A stretch of 64,000 nucleotides of DNA. Source: Opisthorchis felineus. Lineage: Eukaryota; Platyhelminthes; Trematoda; Opisthorchiida; Opisthorchiidae. Where the stretch lies: NCBI GenBank assembly GCA_004794785.1, contig SJOL01006484.1:193092-257091 (forward strand), written 5' to 3'. Within the stretch, counting starts at the first letter, position 1; each line of letters opens with the position of its first letter. Under the pieces are notes generated by a model. It saw only the letters and a list, made by a program, of their open reading frames with translations, did not search any database and was not told where the DNA came from. Made by a program: the position numbers and the translations under genes. Below, piece by piece: positions 10,646 to 24,050 of this stretch.

Positions 10646-13600
10646 ACAAACTCTTTGAAATAACGGCGCGTCCGATTGTTCACCACGGCACGAACACACT
10701 TTGCATCAAGCATTGGAGAACCACTTCCAAATAGTGACATGCAAACAAATGCGTGGAAACTGACAAACAGACCCATATATGATCATTGTTTTCGTGGTAA
10801 AATGAACAAACTTAAAACACCGTGTTTGTAATATTCTACCTTACAACCTGTCTAGGCCGTTGAAGCGCAATTCAATCGTTGATTCGCCTGGTTTCGTCTC
10901 ACTGCTCCATTCGCATAGCTGAGATACTGCCAGCTAGTTACTCTACCCCAGATCTTTGCATTCTTATACCCATGATTTGCTTTTGAGCGTGAATAGACTT
11001 GTCTAAAGATCGATGAGTTTTGAAATTCCAACCAACCTGAAACTATCTACCTCAAAATTGATACTATTATGCACGAAAGGAAACCTGTAGTGGGTAAATC
11101 CAACCTAATTCGTCACATATGCAGACGACAGAAGAACCCAACAACGGTTGTCACCTCGTATGCTTTCACACACAATTCCTTGTCATACGTCCTCTTTTTT
11201 ATCACGAGTTTTGGCGTACTCAACACATACTACTGTGCTTGCCTTCTCAGGTGTCTTGGTTGTCAATGTCACGTGGCGAGGTAGAACCTATATTGGAACG
11301 CTTCTGGATGCAACACAACATGACTTCGCCCCACTGTGGTAAGTTTGACAGTTGCCCTGAAATGTCACGCACAATTCTGTTTTATCCTGGGCTAATTTGT
11401 GGCAAAAGTAATATCTGCGATTAATTGCGAGTGTGAGTAATCACTCTAGCGTGTTTGGAAGTTCGAAATGGCTCGAGATTTTTTTTGGCTGATGCATGTT
11501 TAAAAAGGCGAAATGAAAGATGGGCTAGTTTATATTATTTCCTGTACAAATGCAAGTATACGTCTAACACCGTGTTCTGGTAGGTGAATAGGACTGCCAA
11601 CATACACATCAAGATTTCACATCAAGTTTTCTTTGCAATTCCATCACTATTGATGAGAACTGAGCAGTGCTTTGTCAGCTGTTTCAATAAAACATTGGGG
11701 AAAAAACCCATAACGTACAGGAAAATGTCTGACTGACGTAAGATCAACTGAGATTAGTGTAAGCAGGATGAATTTATGGGAAGACTACAAAATACCCTCC
11801 CGTCGGGAGGGTTTTGAACAAATTTTGTTTTCGCAGCTCTGTCACACAACCCTAACTCTTCTCGTTACTGTCTGGATTAGCTTTTCTCAGGGAGCCGATT
11901 GGAGGAGAGACCATAGATTAAGGTTGAATAGGTGGGTGCAGTGGAATGGGCGATAATCGAGGTATGTCTACTGTCATGAACATTTTTTATCAATCAGCGT
12001 AGCTGTTTCGTTTTTGAAGGCGCCTATTCGAACTGCCGCGCGTACAGCGTCAAGTGAACCACCATCGCATCATCATCCAAAGCATTTTCTGCCGGTATCT
12101 TCCTTTACTGCAGCAAATCTGTGGATAGTAGCTTCTGCTTGAATATGAAAAGACAAATACGGTTTAAGCCTGTATTACCGATTACCAGAGCTGTTATCAA
12201 TCTAAACCTGCCTATGCATACAATAGTCTTTTCCGTTTCCATGGTGTACTCATATATAAAACCTTTTTGTCAAGTGTAGGTCCTGATAAGACCTACATAG
12301 CTACATTGTCTCATTAGCCAGTAACAGCCGAAAAAGTTTGCGATACACTGAAAAGGCCGAGAAAGGTTTTATGACTTTTAGTTGCACAAGTCGATAAGGG
12401 AACTGAATGGCGGAATAGTTCAATTTCTTCCTTACTACCCTTTGAAAGTTGTATTTAGCAGGAAAGTTTCTGGTGCTGTCAGCGTACTTCCATGTAACTT
12501 TCGGAACAGACTCCACAGTCCGAAACTGTGGAAAGGAATATGCTTGTGTGCGACTGTTTGCATGATATTTATAAGCCGACATCCATCCGTCAAAACCGTC
12601 CTTTGTATTAGCTATTATTTTGTGTACAGTAATCATCTTGGGACAAGATGCCATGGGATTATGGTGTTGTGGACCTTTCCTATATGATGCTGTCTTTTTG
12701 CAGAGACAGCACATGAATTCGCATTTTAGGGAAAAAGGTTTTGTGTTCTCCACAAGGATGGCCTGTTTTTAGAGGGGTCGTTATTGAGGGTATCGTGCGC
12801 AAAGTGTAAGTGGCTGATAATCACTGGTCTAGATGTCAGTTTCCACCGATGCTGTTGCAGCTTTCATACATCTTTGTGCTTTCGGCGACCAATGTATTAT
12901 ACAGTCGGTTAATCGAGCCGAGTTCGGGATAGAAACTCGGGCAGTCCAGTAGCCTTTGGCGACGAATCAGATGCACTGAAATATCTTGTCCTCCTGTATA
13001 CTCGCGACAGTCAGTCTCAAAAGTAACCCATTCATGGTCTGACAGTACGCTTCCGAATATTGGGCACCAGACAGTATCGATGTTTAGCACGTTATGCGAG
13101 CCTATAGAGAGCTTAGAGCATATCTGTTTTCCGAGGGCCGTGCTTAATATCAGCTTGGCGCCCGAATTGTCCAGAGAAATCCAAAAGTGGCAGCATTTAA
13201 GGAGTACGAGGAAACAGCCTTGGGACTAATTCTGTCTTCCTCGAACGGAATCTACTGTCCCGGAGGGTGAGTAATGGAGTCACATGGTCACCAGTTATGG
13301 AAATAAAATTCGTATAGGTGAATGAGGCGCAAAAAATCCAACCACTGTGACTTCTGCAAACAAGGGGTCGACGTCTGTCGAGTTAGCCTGGACAACGAAC
13401 AAATAGCAAAATAATAATAGGTTAACAAGGCCCTGAAGTCGCCGCACACATGATTGCCGTATTAAGTGATTGACTGGCAAAAGTTTCTCCAATCTAGCCT
13501 GATTTTCCCATTTTGTGTTTGTTTTTACTGACCATCGGGTCGTAAGTCGACATCATATATCTACATTTCTGACGGGAGTCAACGGGGTTTGGGATTTGTC

Positions 13601-16600
13601 GAGAAAATAACGTTGACACGGAGAAACGTTAACCTCTGACAAATTCTGAGGGAGTCGATAAGATTACTTCAACGTTTTCATTAGAACTGGAATGAATATA
13701 CGTGGAATGAAAAAAAACGCTACAACTCAGGTGCATGAATCACATAATGTGGGACAGAACATCGGGAAGTATTTGATCCTTACAACTGTTTGCTTCAAGC
13801 CTGATAGGAGAACCAGGTTCCATACGCTCTCTTACAGCAAAACTAATGAGCTCCTCCTTTACCCTACCACCCATTTTCTTCGCCCGGTAAATTTCGAAAA
13901 CTGATGGAAATCGTTACACATCTCAGCCTGGTTATGTCATTTCTCGTCATTTGGATGTGCCCCTGTAAATTACAAGATTGGCCCTGTTGCACAGATTGAA
14001 AACGGATGTTTACAGGTTCTAATATATCCTCCACGAAATATTCGTTGAATCAGGCAGTTTTAGTGAATCAGGTAATTCAGTGGAAACTTCGGATAAGGTA
14101 TTTCAGCGTCTTTTAGGTGTAATTTTCAGCGTAAACATTTATGTTATTGTCAGCCATGATACCTACCAAGCCATCAACGTGACAAGGCATTCGATGACGC
14201 GCACGAAACGTGATATTAGACGTTATTTTTTGCTTTCCTCTTGGTTGTTTTGCTAGAAACCGAGCCAGTTTGTTTCTTCCGATAGATCTCATGAACCCCA
14301 TGGTTCACAAGTAGGTCTGACCAACAACAGTAGTGGGGTATTTTAAATTTATTAAATGTGTAAGGTGTGAACCGAATCACTTCTTTTTATGCTACTAGCC
14401 AACAGACCACGTCGCAGAAGCGCCACTCTAAGCTCTAGCCCGTAAATAAAGGTGTGGAATGCCTAGGTAACCTACATTCTTACACCTGTTTTCCATTCGA
14501 TACATAGATAAAACCTAGAAAGATGTGTGTAGGTAGACCGCCCGCAAAAACCGAAATGGTACCTACTATTTCCACTGGACCACCCAGAACTTATTGACTT
14601 CTAATTATCCGTAGCTAACGTGGGCAGTACATTTATTAACGCCTCCTACTGCCTTCGTCCTATTGTGATTCCGTAAGAAAAACACTTACTTAGGCAAGGA
14701 GATATAGTTTAAATTCACCCTTTCTCAAACAGCAGCAATTTTGACTAGCTATCATGACGGAGAGATCGTTCTTATTGTTGATCTATATTTATAGTTTACT
14801 TCCTGTTCATGTTTAAGAAGAACTTTGAAGTTCATCCCAAATTTGAGCATGTTCTTATTAAAACGACATTCCCCCTTTTGTTTGTGGTCTTATCGGTCTC
14901 CACGAGTGGTGCGAACGACGTTTTAACTTTTCACATGTAGTATTGGGTCCATTGAAGCGATTCTAGCGAGTTGTCACAAACACGACACCGAACGGTTCCA
15001 CACAGTGTGCGTTAACTGGAACGGTAATAGCGTGACAGTTGAATTAGTTCGATCAATAAACGTCAATTAGTGGTGCAGTGCGCATTGTCAGCGATGGCTT
15101 ATCCTTTGACAACCATTTCGAGCTGCTTACCACATGTACGTAGATCCCTGCCCATTGAACAAGGTTGATGCGCGCCATATCCACTAGGAATGAGTTTTCT
15201 GTCTTTGCGCCTAGCGACTCACTAATGTACCGACTTCGTACTGATCTCCCCTGTTCAGTTATTCGCTGTGGATCAGACAGGACTATATGTGCCCTAATAG
15301 GTGTCGGGTGGAAAATGTAATATTCACCTTCAGAGGTATTGGGAGAATGGAGAATCCCTCTTCTCTTGACCCTATCTCTCCATCTGTACACGCACACCTG
15401 TGTTCGTGAGGAGCACAGTTACAGAAAAATGTTGTCTCGGTTGCACCGTGTGCATGGGAAAAATGGCTATTGGTAGTGATTGATCAAAAAGTGATGTAAA
15501 GTAGCTTTGGCGGCTTCTCACAGCTAAGGATGTATCCTTTCAGTTGCGCACCTACACCGATTTCTGTAGTCATGGCCGCTAATTTGTTATCAATCATTTC
15601 ATATTTTTGGATACCTTGGCAGACTGATTCGAAAATATGTTGCATGAATGGATTGAGAAATATTTTTTTTTGGGATTGATGGCGCTTGTTCCCACTGCAG
15701 CAATTAGTGTTCGTCTGTAAAACGGAAATGAAATGTATGTGGTATTGATTCTGTTCTTGTTCTCACTGGAACAATTTTACAGTGACCCATGGCTTGTTAC
15801 TGAAATCACAATCACATTATGTGTGTTATCGATCCGCGGACTTGCACACGGTCAAGAATTTGGCTCTCAGTTCCCAAACTTCACCTGGAGTGTTCACTTT
15901 TCATCCATTTTTCTACTTCATTTAAAGGAACTTCTACTGAAACAAAAATTTGATGACCTTGAATCCAGCTATCTAATATAATGTATTCACTTCCGTCTTG
16001 GTTAAGACAGCTATCGGAAAAATCTCAAATCCCCCAGAAATCCTCTGGCTTGCGCCTTGGTAACAGGTTTGGGCGAACGGTGGAAATTTAAACTAGCTGG
16101 AAGGATCTTGACAGTCTTGGGAAGCACCATTCTTGGTGCTGAATCTTTTTGAAAAGCTTTTGAACTTTGCTTACACTGCTTTCAGTAAGTATGATACCAC
16201 TCGAGGATCAACTGAGCATCAAAGTTTTTAGTTCACTAGTGGTACGTCCTCTTGTAAAGCAGCCCGATTCGGTAATGCGCTGCGAAGAGCGGCGTACTTC
16301 GTCTTTGGGCACACTCGAGCTTAACTGCTGTTGTGGCTTCAAATGAATCAATGGTAGGTTTCGTCTTACAAGTTATACTGAACAGCCTAGAAGCACAGTG
16401 CATCTTCTCTGTCCCTTTTGGTAGTCACGATCATTGTGCGTCTTACAAATGTCCAGGGAAGCTCAACTCCGCGTTTTGCTGACGATTTAAACACTGCCTC
16501 CACGCTAGAGGTTTAGCTGGTAGGCTGTGTGGTTCAACTCCGGCAGAATGTAGCTTTCCCATCCGTATCACATGACTCGTGTTGAGCAGCACTACACTGG

Positions 16601-18655
16601 CGACTTCAATTCCACCTGGAGCTAGGCACACCAGAAGGCTGTCACGAAACTAGATACACATAAACTCTTCCATCTTATCGCACATGATGCTTACTCGTGT
16701 GGCCACGGAAACTGCTCAATACACTCTGTGATCCAAGTTCTTCCTCTCGAAAGTAAAACTTCAAATTTATTAAAGAGGAACTTCATCCAAAGCGGTTATT
16801 CATTTGCGAGGCCAGATATTAACATTTTAATGCTGTAAAACTTCAAGTAGCCCGAAAATGAAAAGAAGTGGTAGTCTACCGCGAATATCCTGAGCTACCT
16901 ACATATCCAAGCTCTCTCTCAGCAGCATGAATACCACTTGCACCAGTTGATGGCCATATACTGTAACGTTTCTGGCTAAAGACAATAAGGGCCACTAAGA
17001 CCCCTCTGTAGAATACGTATCACACCAGTACGTCACAGCCTTTTCATAACCCTCTTCACATCTTTCTGTCAAGTCACAAGGTAGACTGTGCCTCGTACGC
17101 GCCACGTGTTAAACCATATTTCTCATGACTTGGAAATCCTAAAATTTTTTGCGGCGAAAAATGAGTATCTTATCACCCACTTTCCAGAAAGAATAGAAGA
17201 AATAAGACAGTTGGTGAGAACAACAATTTCAGGCGTCTAAGTTATGTTTCTAATTCAGCAATCTATCTCAAAGGAAAGGTTGTGGATGGAAACATCTGGG
17301 CTAGGCTGGGTAATCGAACGGAAACGGAATGTTTTCTCTTCAAAATAATTAGGTTTATTCCAGTACAGGATAGAGAACATCCTCAGTGACCTTGCTGATG
17401 CAGTCAACCGAAAGAAAACCTTGAGTCAACGTTTAGAAGTATTCGTCTGGAACAATAACTAATTCATCTATCTGCCAGAAGGAAATATGATTTTCATATC
17501 AAGGCCACAAATGGACACAACTGCTTTCTAGACAAATATCGCCTCTCAGATTAACAAAATGGCTTCTGAGTTTATATGAATTCTACTTCACAAACCTAGT
17601 TTGGGCATATTTCAAGCAGAGGAAAATGTGATGGGAATTGTATCGGACCTGAGTTTTCAAACCCTCTCAGATGAAAACTGCATTCCGGGAAAAGGTGACC
17701 AGGGTGCAAGGTGTCGTACAGCCATTAACTGATGGGTCCTCTTATGATGAAAAATGTTAGTCATCATTTTAAACTTTGGCTGTGAAAATTCGAACAATGT
17801 AGTCGTGATCCACCAACAGCCTGCATTGTCCTGCAGGTCGCCATCATGTTTAACATTCACTTGCAGTATTCTCTGTTTTTTAGCCAAATGTTGCTCATAA
17901 TATCACCATTTGTGAGCGTGGCACATAAAAGGTAATTTTGTGGACTTATTGGCTTCCCACGAACGACCTAGGGTCATTCGCTACGCAAGTGTGTCCGGAC
18001 ACTGACCTGTATGCGTATATGAACGTACAGTGTTTGTCCAATAGGTTCAAAAACGAATAGCTTGGCGCTGTTGTTAGCGACCATATGTAGTTAGCATTGT
18101 ATTGTTAGATACCATTGAATGTATGCACTAGCCATACGGGGCTACTGGATAAACCACCAGGGTATCCAACGTCACGCAGGAGGTTTTAGCAAAAACATTA
18201 ATATGACATTATAATGAGAGAACCGCGGTATTGCGTCGAAACCGAAATGTGCAAACGTTAAAAATGAAGAGTGAAGCCGGTATCTGGACGACATTGAAAA
18301 GTTTTCAACGTCAGACCGAGTGGCGTTGAGCTTCTGTGTGCACCTTAGTTCCACTGATATATGTTGACATCATGGGTTTGAATCATGGTGGTTCATGGGA
18401 ATGTGCAAACCTCGTTTGCGATTTATAATTTGTGCGCAGGCATACGGTGATTCAACCACTTTTTACCGGCCGATCCACGTCAGATGCTAGCCACTGGTAT
18501 AGAGTGTGTACTGTATGGTGCATACACCGGAACTTGTCAGGTGTAAGCACAATCTTGAAAGCAGACTGCGGTGTCGGTGTCAACCCTTATACCAGTCACA
18601 TCGCTCAAACGTGAACACGCTAGCCTCGACGTGAAAATTCATATGCGTCCAACAT
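10646..18655. other. Long non-coding stretch, nothing recognised
   Basis: No gene or transposon domain is recognisable in these 8 kb. Open frames of 70-150 codons, for example 12301-12753 (-) and 15053-15397 (-), are of a length expected by chance in this much sequence and show no known motif. A small perfect hairpin, GTAGGTC-CTGATAA-GACCTAC, occurs at about 12276-12296 without obvious context. Confidence 0.45.
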
Positions 18656-18659
18656 GCTG

Positions 18660-18897
18660 CGGTGGAATATCGGTAACGCGCTCGTCTGTCATGTTAGATG
18701 TCCGGAGTTCAACCCCCTGCACGGCCAAGGGTATGTACTGCTGAGGAGCTCAAAAATGAGTGAGACTCGAGCTCAATGCTTTCATCCCCTATTTGGTGTG
18801 GACTCACCAGAATGATTGGGCCGGGACAGGAGGAGGACAGTTCAAACGAGAGTGATATGAACGTGAATTTTGAAAATTCTGCAACCACATACAACTA
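18660..18897 (+). repeat. SINE family C with tRNA-like head
   Basis: The best-preserved head of the family: ATCGGTAACGCGCTCGTCTG, then the B-box-like CCGGAGTTCAACCCCC. The hammerhead segment (about 18733-18775) is mutated: CTGATGA reads CTGAGGA and GAAAC reads GAGAC. The 5' helix I strand TGTACTG is still complementary to the TAGTAC found in the 34.5 kb copy. The tail shares the CACCAGAATGATTGGG and CAGTTCAAACGAGAG blocks with the other copies. Confidence 0.65.
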
Positions 18898-19559
18898 ATC
18901 TTACATCTTTGCCTGAATTAGACGAGAGTGCTTTGCGACTGAACATTTTTAGTGAACGTCTCACGCTTGAGCACTCCTCAGGCTCACAGTAGACATTGGA
19001 ACCTTCAATACTAATTAGATTGCAGTGGACTCCTGTTGCAGTGATGTGCGATAATCAGGACAGATACATCTCACGGGGCACGTGCTTCGGTATGTAAAAA
19101 AACTAGCATTATTCACTTTATATGGAAAAGACAGTCGCTCATTGAGACGGTCCTCTGATCAACATGTAATCGACAACGGTACAGTTTGATTTGTCACTAT
19201 TAGGTAGTATGTGTTTCAGCGAATTTCAGCTGTCCCTTATAGGCTAATCGAAGAACGACTTGGAACGCCGTTGCTGCCTTCTCGACATCTGAATCCAAGC
19301 AAACGATCAGTGGTAAATGACTAAATGTTATCTATGTGCTTGACGGCACAGTTGAATCCCGTCAAATCACATTGCTGAGCGTCCAGTGCGACACATGTTC
19401 AAAAGCTCCTAGCCGCAGTTTCAGTTGAAAACGGCGTATTAGACCATTTGTCGTTGACCTAACAGCCGACTACTGCAAGCCACTATTATGTGCTCCATTG
19501 TGGAAGGGAAATTTTTATTACCATTTTCAACCAAGATTTCATCCATTAAATGAAGTTGT

Positions 19560-19760
19560 TCCATGCCAAAAAGCCGAGTAGTACTCTACAGCTGTTTCAT
19601 TCTTACTAGGAATCATCAGTAGTGCACACATCTCACTAATCTTCATGAAGATTTTAACTAACGAGCTCCCTGATAGTGATTGAAAACTAAGCCGCTCAGC
19701 CATGGGTGGCTGATCAGCAATGTGATTAACTCGCACTTGGACGGGCCACTCATCATTCAG
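19560..19760 (-). repeat. SINE family B, left arm of second head-to-head pair
   Basis: On the minus strand this copy reads TGATGAGTGGCC, AAGTGCGAGTTAATCACATT, GCTGATCAGCCACCCATGG, then GCACTACTGATGATTCC and GAATGAAACAGCTGTAG. CTGATGA and GAAAC are both intact, and a GTA triplet follows, so this copy has the most plausible hammerhead core in the family. Helix I is only partly complementary. The next copy, in opposite orientation, starts about 90 bp to the right. Confidence 0.6.
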
Positions 19761-19849
19761 TCAACCAAGCATAAGTAGCTCAGAAGAAATAATATTTCAC
19801 ATGACAAGAAAACTTTACATCATTCGGGGAGCCAGTCAACTGGTAAATG

Positions 19850-20115
19850 TGAACCCCGTAACTGAAGAATGATTGGCGCTATATTATTTCTAAATACTAG
19901 TTCATCACATTGTTCATCAGCCGCTCGTGGTTCAACGGCTTAGTCTCCAGCTGCCAGCCTGGAGACCGGCAGCCGTTTGAATCACCCTGAGGATTCTTGA
20001 GATGCGCATTGCTGATGATTCCCAACAGTGATGAAGTGCTTGTACGTTGTCTTTACAGTTTTCGGCATATACCGACTTCGGCTGCAGGACGAAGTCTCGG
20101 TCGAAACATTCCCAC
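19850..20115 (+). repeat. SINE family B, right arm of second head-to-head pair
   Basis: It reads CCCCGTAACTGAAGAATGAT, TGGCGCTATATT and TCATCAGCCGCTCGTGG. The tRNA-like part follows, with AGCCGTTTGAATCACCC as a B-box relic, and then GCATTGCTGATGATTCCC. The GAAAC box is changed to GAAGT, so the hammerhead core is broken. The arrangement with its neighbour copies that at 10.0-10.6 kb. Confidence 0.6.
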
Positions 20116-20859
20116 ATCTCCTCATAATATCAACAAATTTGGATTGTACCCGCAGAGATATCTACGTGAGACTGTCATTTTCCCGGTACTTCAAAGACAG
20201 TGCACGTGGCGTTTTCGTGTTGGTCTGATAAGATATACAGAAAATACCCAGATCGTCGCACAGTGTTCCAAGGTTGTACACTACTATCAACTTGGAAGTT
20301 TGATTCAGCGTATTAGGCAGCCACACCTGAGGTAGGCATTCCCTACCTACATTAACTGCTTCGTTGTGGAACGGACAGAGGACGATCGGTATGGAGTGAA
20401 TTCATGGTGCGTTTAGGAACTTCTGAACAGGCCGCTTTCAGGAAATTACGTCCCAAAAAGTTTACTTTTGGCTGTCTCCTAGACACACAGCCAATGGGTA
20501 AAACTACCCCCAAAAGAGATCAGCGCAATGAGTAGGCAGCTCCAGAAGCGGGTGGCTGTATATTTTTTCAGCTATACCGCAGGACAAGATAGAAATGCAG
20601 GAACAATAGGCATCCTTGCCTGCCGACTGGTCACAGATGCACACACGCACACAGACATGCTGCTTCTCAGGGACCAACAGTGCACAGACAGACTAATCGT
20701 TTTGTCATGTATCCATGTCACTTTACCACTGCCGCTTTCCACGTGATCCGTGACGCAAGCCAGTTATCGTCATATTGATCTCACTTATCATGCCATGCGC
20801 AGTTCGATATTATCTGCATGTCATAGCACTGTTGTGCCATGTATGTGATGAGTCCAGTA

Positions 20860-21065
20860 TGAAAGCTGGGAAGCACTCTGTTTCGTCCTTTCTGGGAGTC
20901 ATCAGTGGTGCTCAACTCACGCATCCCTAGAAGGATTTGATCCCGAAAACTCCCAGTTACCAGCTGAACGTATTACCACTCCGCCAAATGTGGGTGATCA
21001 GCAGTGTGCTTAACACCCAGTTGGATAGAAAATGGCACCACTCTTCCCCCATCCACGTTGTTCAA
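20860..21065 (-). repeat. SINE family B, single copy
   Basis: Minus-strand copy with GAGCACCACTGATGACTCCC, AGAAAGGACGAAACAGAG and a GTTGGATAGAAA-side tail. CTGATGA and CGAAAC are intact. Helix II is TCC/GGA with a C opposing C at the position normally G-C. The triplet after helix III reads GTG, which is not a normal cleavage site. Confidence 0.55.
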
Positions 21066-21689
21066 TACTGACAGGAATGGTGCGGGTTCAAATCTCTTGA
21101 GAGATTTGTGAGATCCGCACTTCTAATGAGTCTGAACGGGTTTGCAACAGCCAAACGGGGATCCTCAACTTCTCAGCTTAGATTTACTTTACCTACATAG
21201 TGGAATCTTATTTGACTTATACAGTTGTCGTTGTTCTGTCGAAAACGGTGCATGCGAAGCTATGTGCACTCATTTTGACAACTATGACTGATTTATGATG
21301 GCACGCAGCTATGGCTCACTGGGGTGAACTAAATTTAGGCCATTAGATTTTGCAAAAGGGTACGTCAAAACCCGCTTAGTTGATGAAGAATCATTCCAGT
21401 CTGTACTGAAGAACGTTTCAACTTGCGAAACGCACCAATGCGTCATCTGACCTCGAGAGTTCATCGCGAATGTTCGTACTGTCGTTCAATAGGAGGAGCT
21501 CTGAGTTTCTACTGAGAGGTATTTGTGGATCAGTGAGCTATTCGCTGAATTTTCGCGTTAAATGGTAGTTTTGTTCAAAATTAGGCCCTCAACATACATC
21601 AAAAGAAGCTTTAAAGCAGAGAGCTATTTGCTCAGTGTTCTGGGACATGAATCTGAGGAGTTACAAGCTAATCTACACCACTAGCGGAG

Positions 21690-24050
21690 TGTGTACAGCT
21701 CAGTCCAGTTTATCAACTACAAACCATGTACCAAAGATACACTAGTTCCAGCTGCTACAGTTTTGATCACCAGAAAGTGGGAGAATATGGACCATACAGC
21801 CAAGCATTGGAGGCGATGGCATGTTCATTAAGTTCGGAAACTGGGTAGCTACGCACTGAAGGCGGTAGCTTTGGTGCACGAGCGCCACTGATTGCGCGAC
21901 TGGATCATTTCTGCCAGTGTCATTAACCATTGGCGAGTTGAGCCCTAGGGACCCCATCAATGGGGGCGGCAGTTTTCGATTGGACTGAGTTAGCTGGTTA
22001 GCGTTTTCATACTTCATTGCCAGGCCATACACTGTCAACCTTTTGGTTGCTTCCACTGAGCACAGAGCTGCGTGAAAAGAGCTCTGAAAGAGGGACGATC
22101 CTCTGGCATACGGAGTACGTGTCCTAACCAGCGTAACCGGTGTAGCGTGAGTAATTCATCAATTGTGGAAGAGTTCCTTTCTCCTACAACCATCTGGCAT
22201 GCCTCAGCATTGCTAATCTGATGTTTTTACCAAACCCGACCAATGTTTCACAGACAACGATAGTCAAACCCCGACAACTTTAGTACGTCCTCTGCGTGTA
22301 TAGGCCACGTTTCTTATCCATAAGGCTGTATGGATCGTACTGCCGGAGCATACTCTGCCCTTGACAAACAAACTGGTGCCACGCCGGTGCCATAGGTGTC
22401 GGAGGTTGGCGAAAGCTGTACTGGCCTTCCAGGTACGGTGAGTAATCTCATCTCCAACCGATTCACCCGAACTTATATGACGTCGATTGGCTCGTCTGGA
22501 AGCGTGAGGTTTAGGTTTGATCCCACCCAATCTTGAAGCAGAGTTTTACACTTTGCTGGTGCAAAGCGCATAACAAACCATGCGGCAGAATCATTTAGGT
22601 TACTCAAAATCGTCTGCATTTTTCAAGGATCTGAACCAAGGAAAGCAATGTCCTCCGCACACTCATTGTCTGTGAGCGAAGGTCCCTGGAGCATTTCAGT
22701 CTCCGAGGTTTCAGAGGTAGGCATAAAAATTTCAGGCAGCACATCAATAACAAAGTTGAAGAGGAAAGGTGAGAGAGAGCGGCCTTGTCTCACACCACTG
22801 GACGTGGTATACTCTTGCGAAAGCTTGCAGTGTACCCGTACGCGCATACAGTGTCCTCATAAGGGACATAAACTCTGAAGGGACACCCCTGATCGCCAGG
22901 CAGCGCCAAAGTTTCTGACGATCGGCAGAGTCAGAAGCAGCTTCCGGACCAAGAAAAACGATCAACGTGGGACATTTGAAAGAGTGGCGCTGTTCAAGAA
23001 CTTGTCTCAAGGTAAAGATGCGGTCGGTGCATCCTCGACCAGGGTGAAACCCGGCTTGATTTTTATGAATCAGTCTCTCCCGATAGTCGATCAACCTGCG
23101 CAAAATAATGTCAGAGGGCACCTTAGATGCCACAACGGCGTTCGCATTACTTCCTCGTACTTTTTTTTGAAAACTAGGATAACGGTCGAGGCGCCTTATT
23201 CCACTGGTATTCTATTTTTATTCCAAATCGTCTGCAGTGTGGTTGTCAGACTGTCCACCAGGACGTCGCTGCCTTCTGTGAACAGTGTGGGGTGCAGATC
23301 ATCCGGGCCAGATGCCTTGTCGCGTTGAAGGAGTGGTATCTCAGGCTGAATTTCTGTCGCAGATGGCGGATTGATGTCAATGTTCTGTTCAGGTTCGTTG
23401 GGTTCTTCCAGCGGTTGTGTTGAAGAAGACCAGTTGAACTGTTATTTGAAGCCCATCACTCAGGAGGACGGTTCTGAGTGAATTACCGTTGCACCGTTTT
23501 CACATTGTTTTGCCGACATTTGTCTACTTTTGGCCGGTTGATCAAATCAGCCAAAATAGGGCGCGGCTTTTGACTGCAGTAAACGCCTTATCCATCTCCT
23601 GGACCCTCGCACTTCATCAGCGTTCTCGGTCATTTTTCAAGCTTGTGATTATCCAGTGTTTGAGGGATCTGCGTGTGCCATCATAGTCTCTAGTTTCTAG
23701 CATGGCCATTCTGGCAGCAGTAAGGCCTGCTGATCCCGACGATATCCGGTGTTCATTTAGTCGAGTAAGTTGCCTTGGAAAGCCAATTCCGAAAACTGAG
23801 AGCACAGCTTCTATAACCCGCTTCCATTCAACCTCCAAGCGATCTTCGTCATCCGCGTGACCCTGCGTTTCCAGTAGCTTTCTAGCCAGATCACCTCGAT
23901 ACTTCTGAGCTACTGAAACTTGTCGAAGTTGATGAATGGAATTGCCCTCTTTTGGTGTGCTTAATGCTGATAGAAAGCGAAGTGATAACCGGACCTTCAC
24001 AACCACATGATCAGAGTCAAGTTGCGTACCCCATCGGACGGGATATGAAT
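21690..24050 (-). mobile_element. LINE-1 copy: decayed RTE-like non-LTR retrotransposon
   Basis: Read on the minus strand from about 24050 down. The end of an AP-type endonuclease shows a DSDH motif near 24020, followed by a linker (24006-23500, SLKNDRE motif). Reverse transcriptase motifs follow: NQAGFHPGRGCTDRIFTLRQ (about 23080-23010), a VFLGPEAASDSADR block, SGVRQGRSLSPFLFNFVID (about 22790) and an AEDIAFLGSDP relic of the YADD box (about 22660). C-terminal RT sequence runs to about 22260, and a 3' UTR ends near 21690. The catalytic Asp of FLD is Gly, the YADD box reads CAED, and frames change several times. It is a dead copy. Its tail matches LINE-2 near 48601-48730. Confidence 0.85.

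Noticed and set aside
12301..12753. 150-codon open frame on the minus strand
   Set aside because: A few frames this long are expected by chance in 64 kb; overlapping frame on the other strand, no splice sites or motif that would support it.
15053..15397. 114-codon minus-strand frame as an exon
   Set aside because: No recognisable motif, no convincing acceptor, and length compatible with chance.
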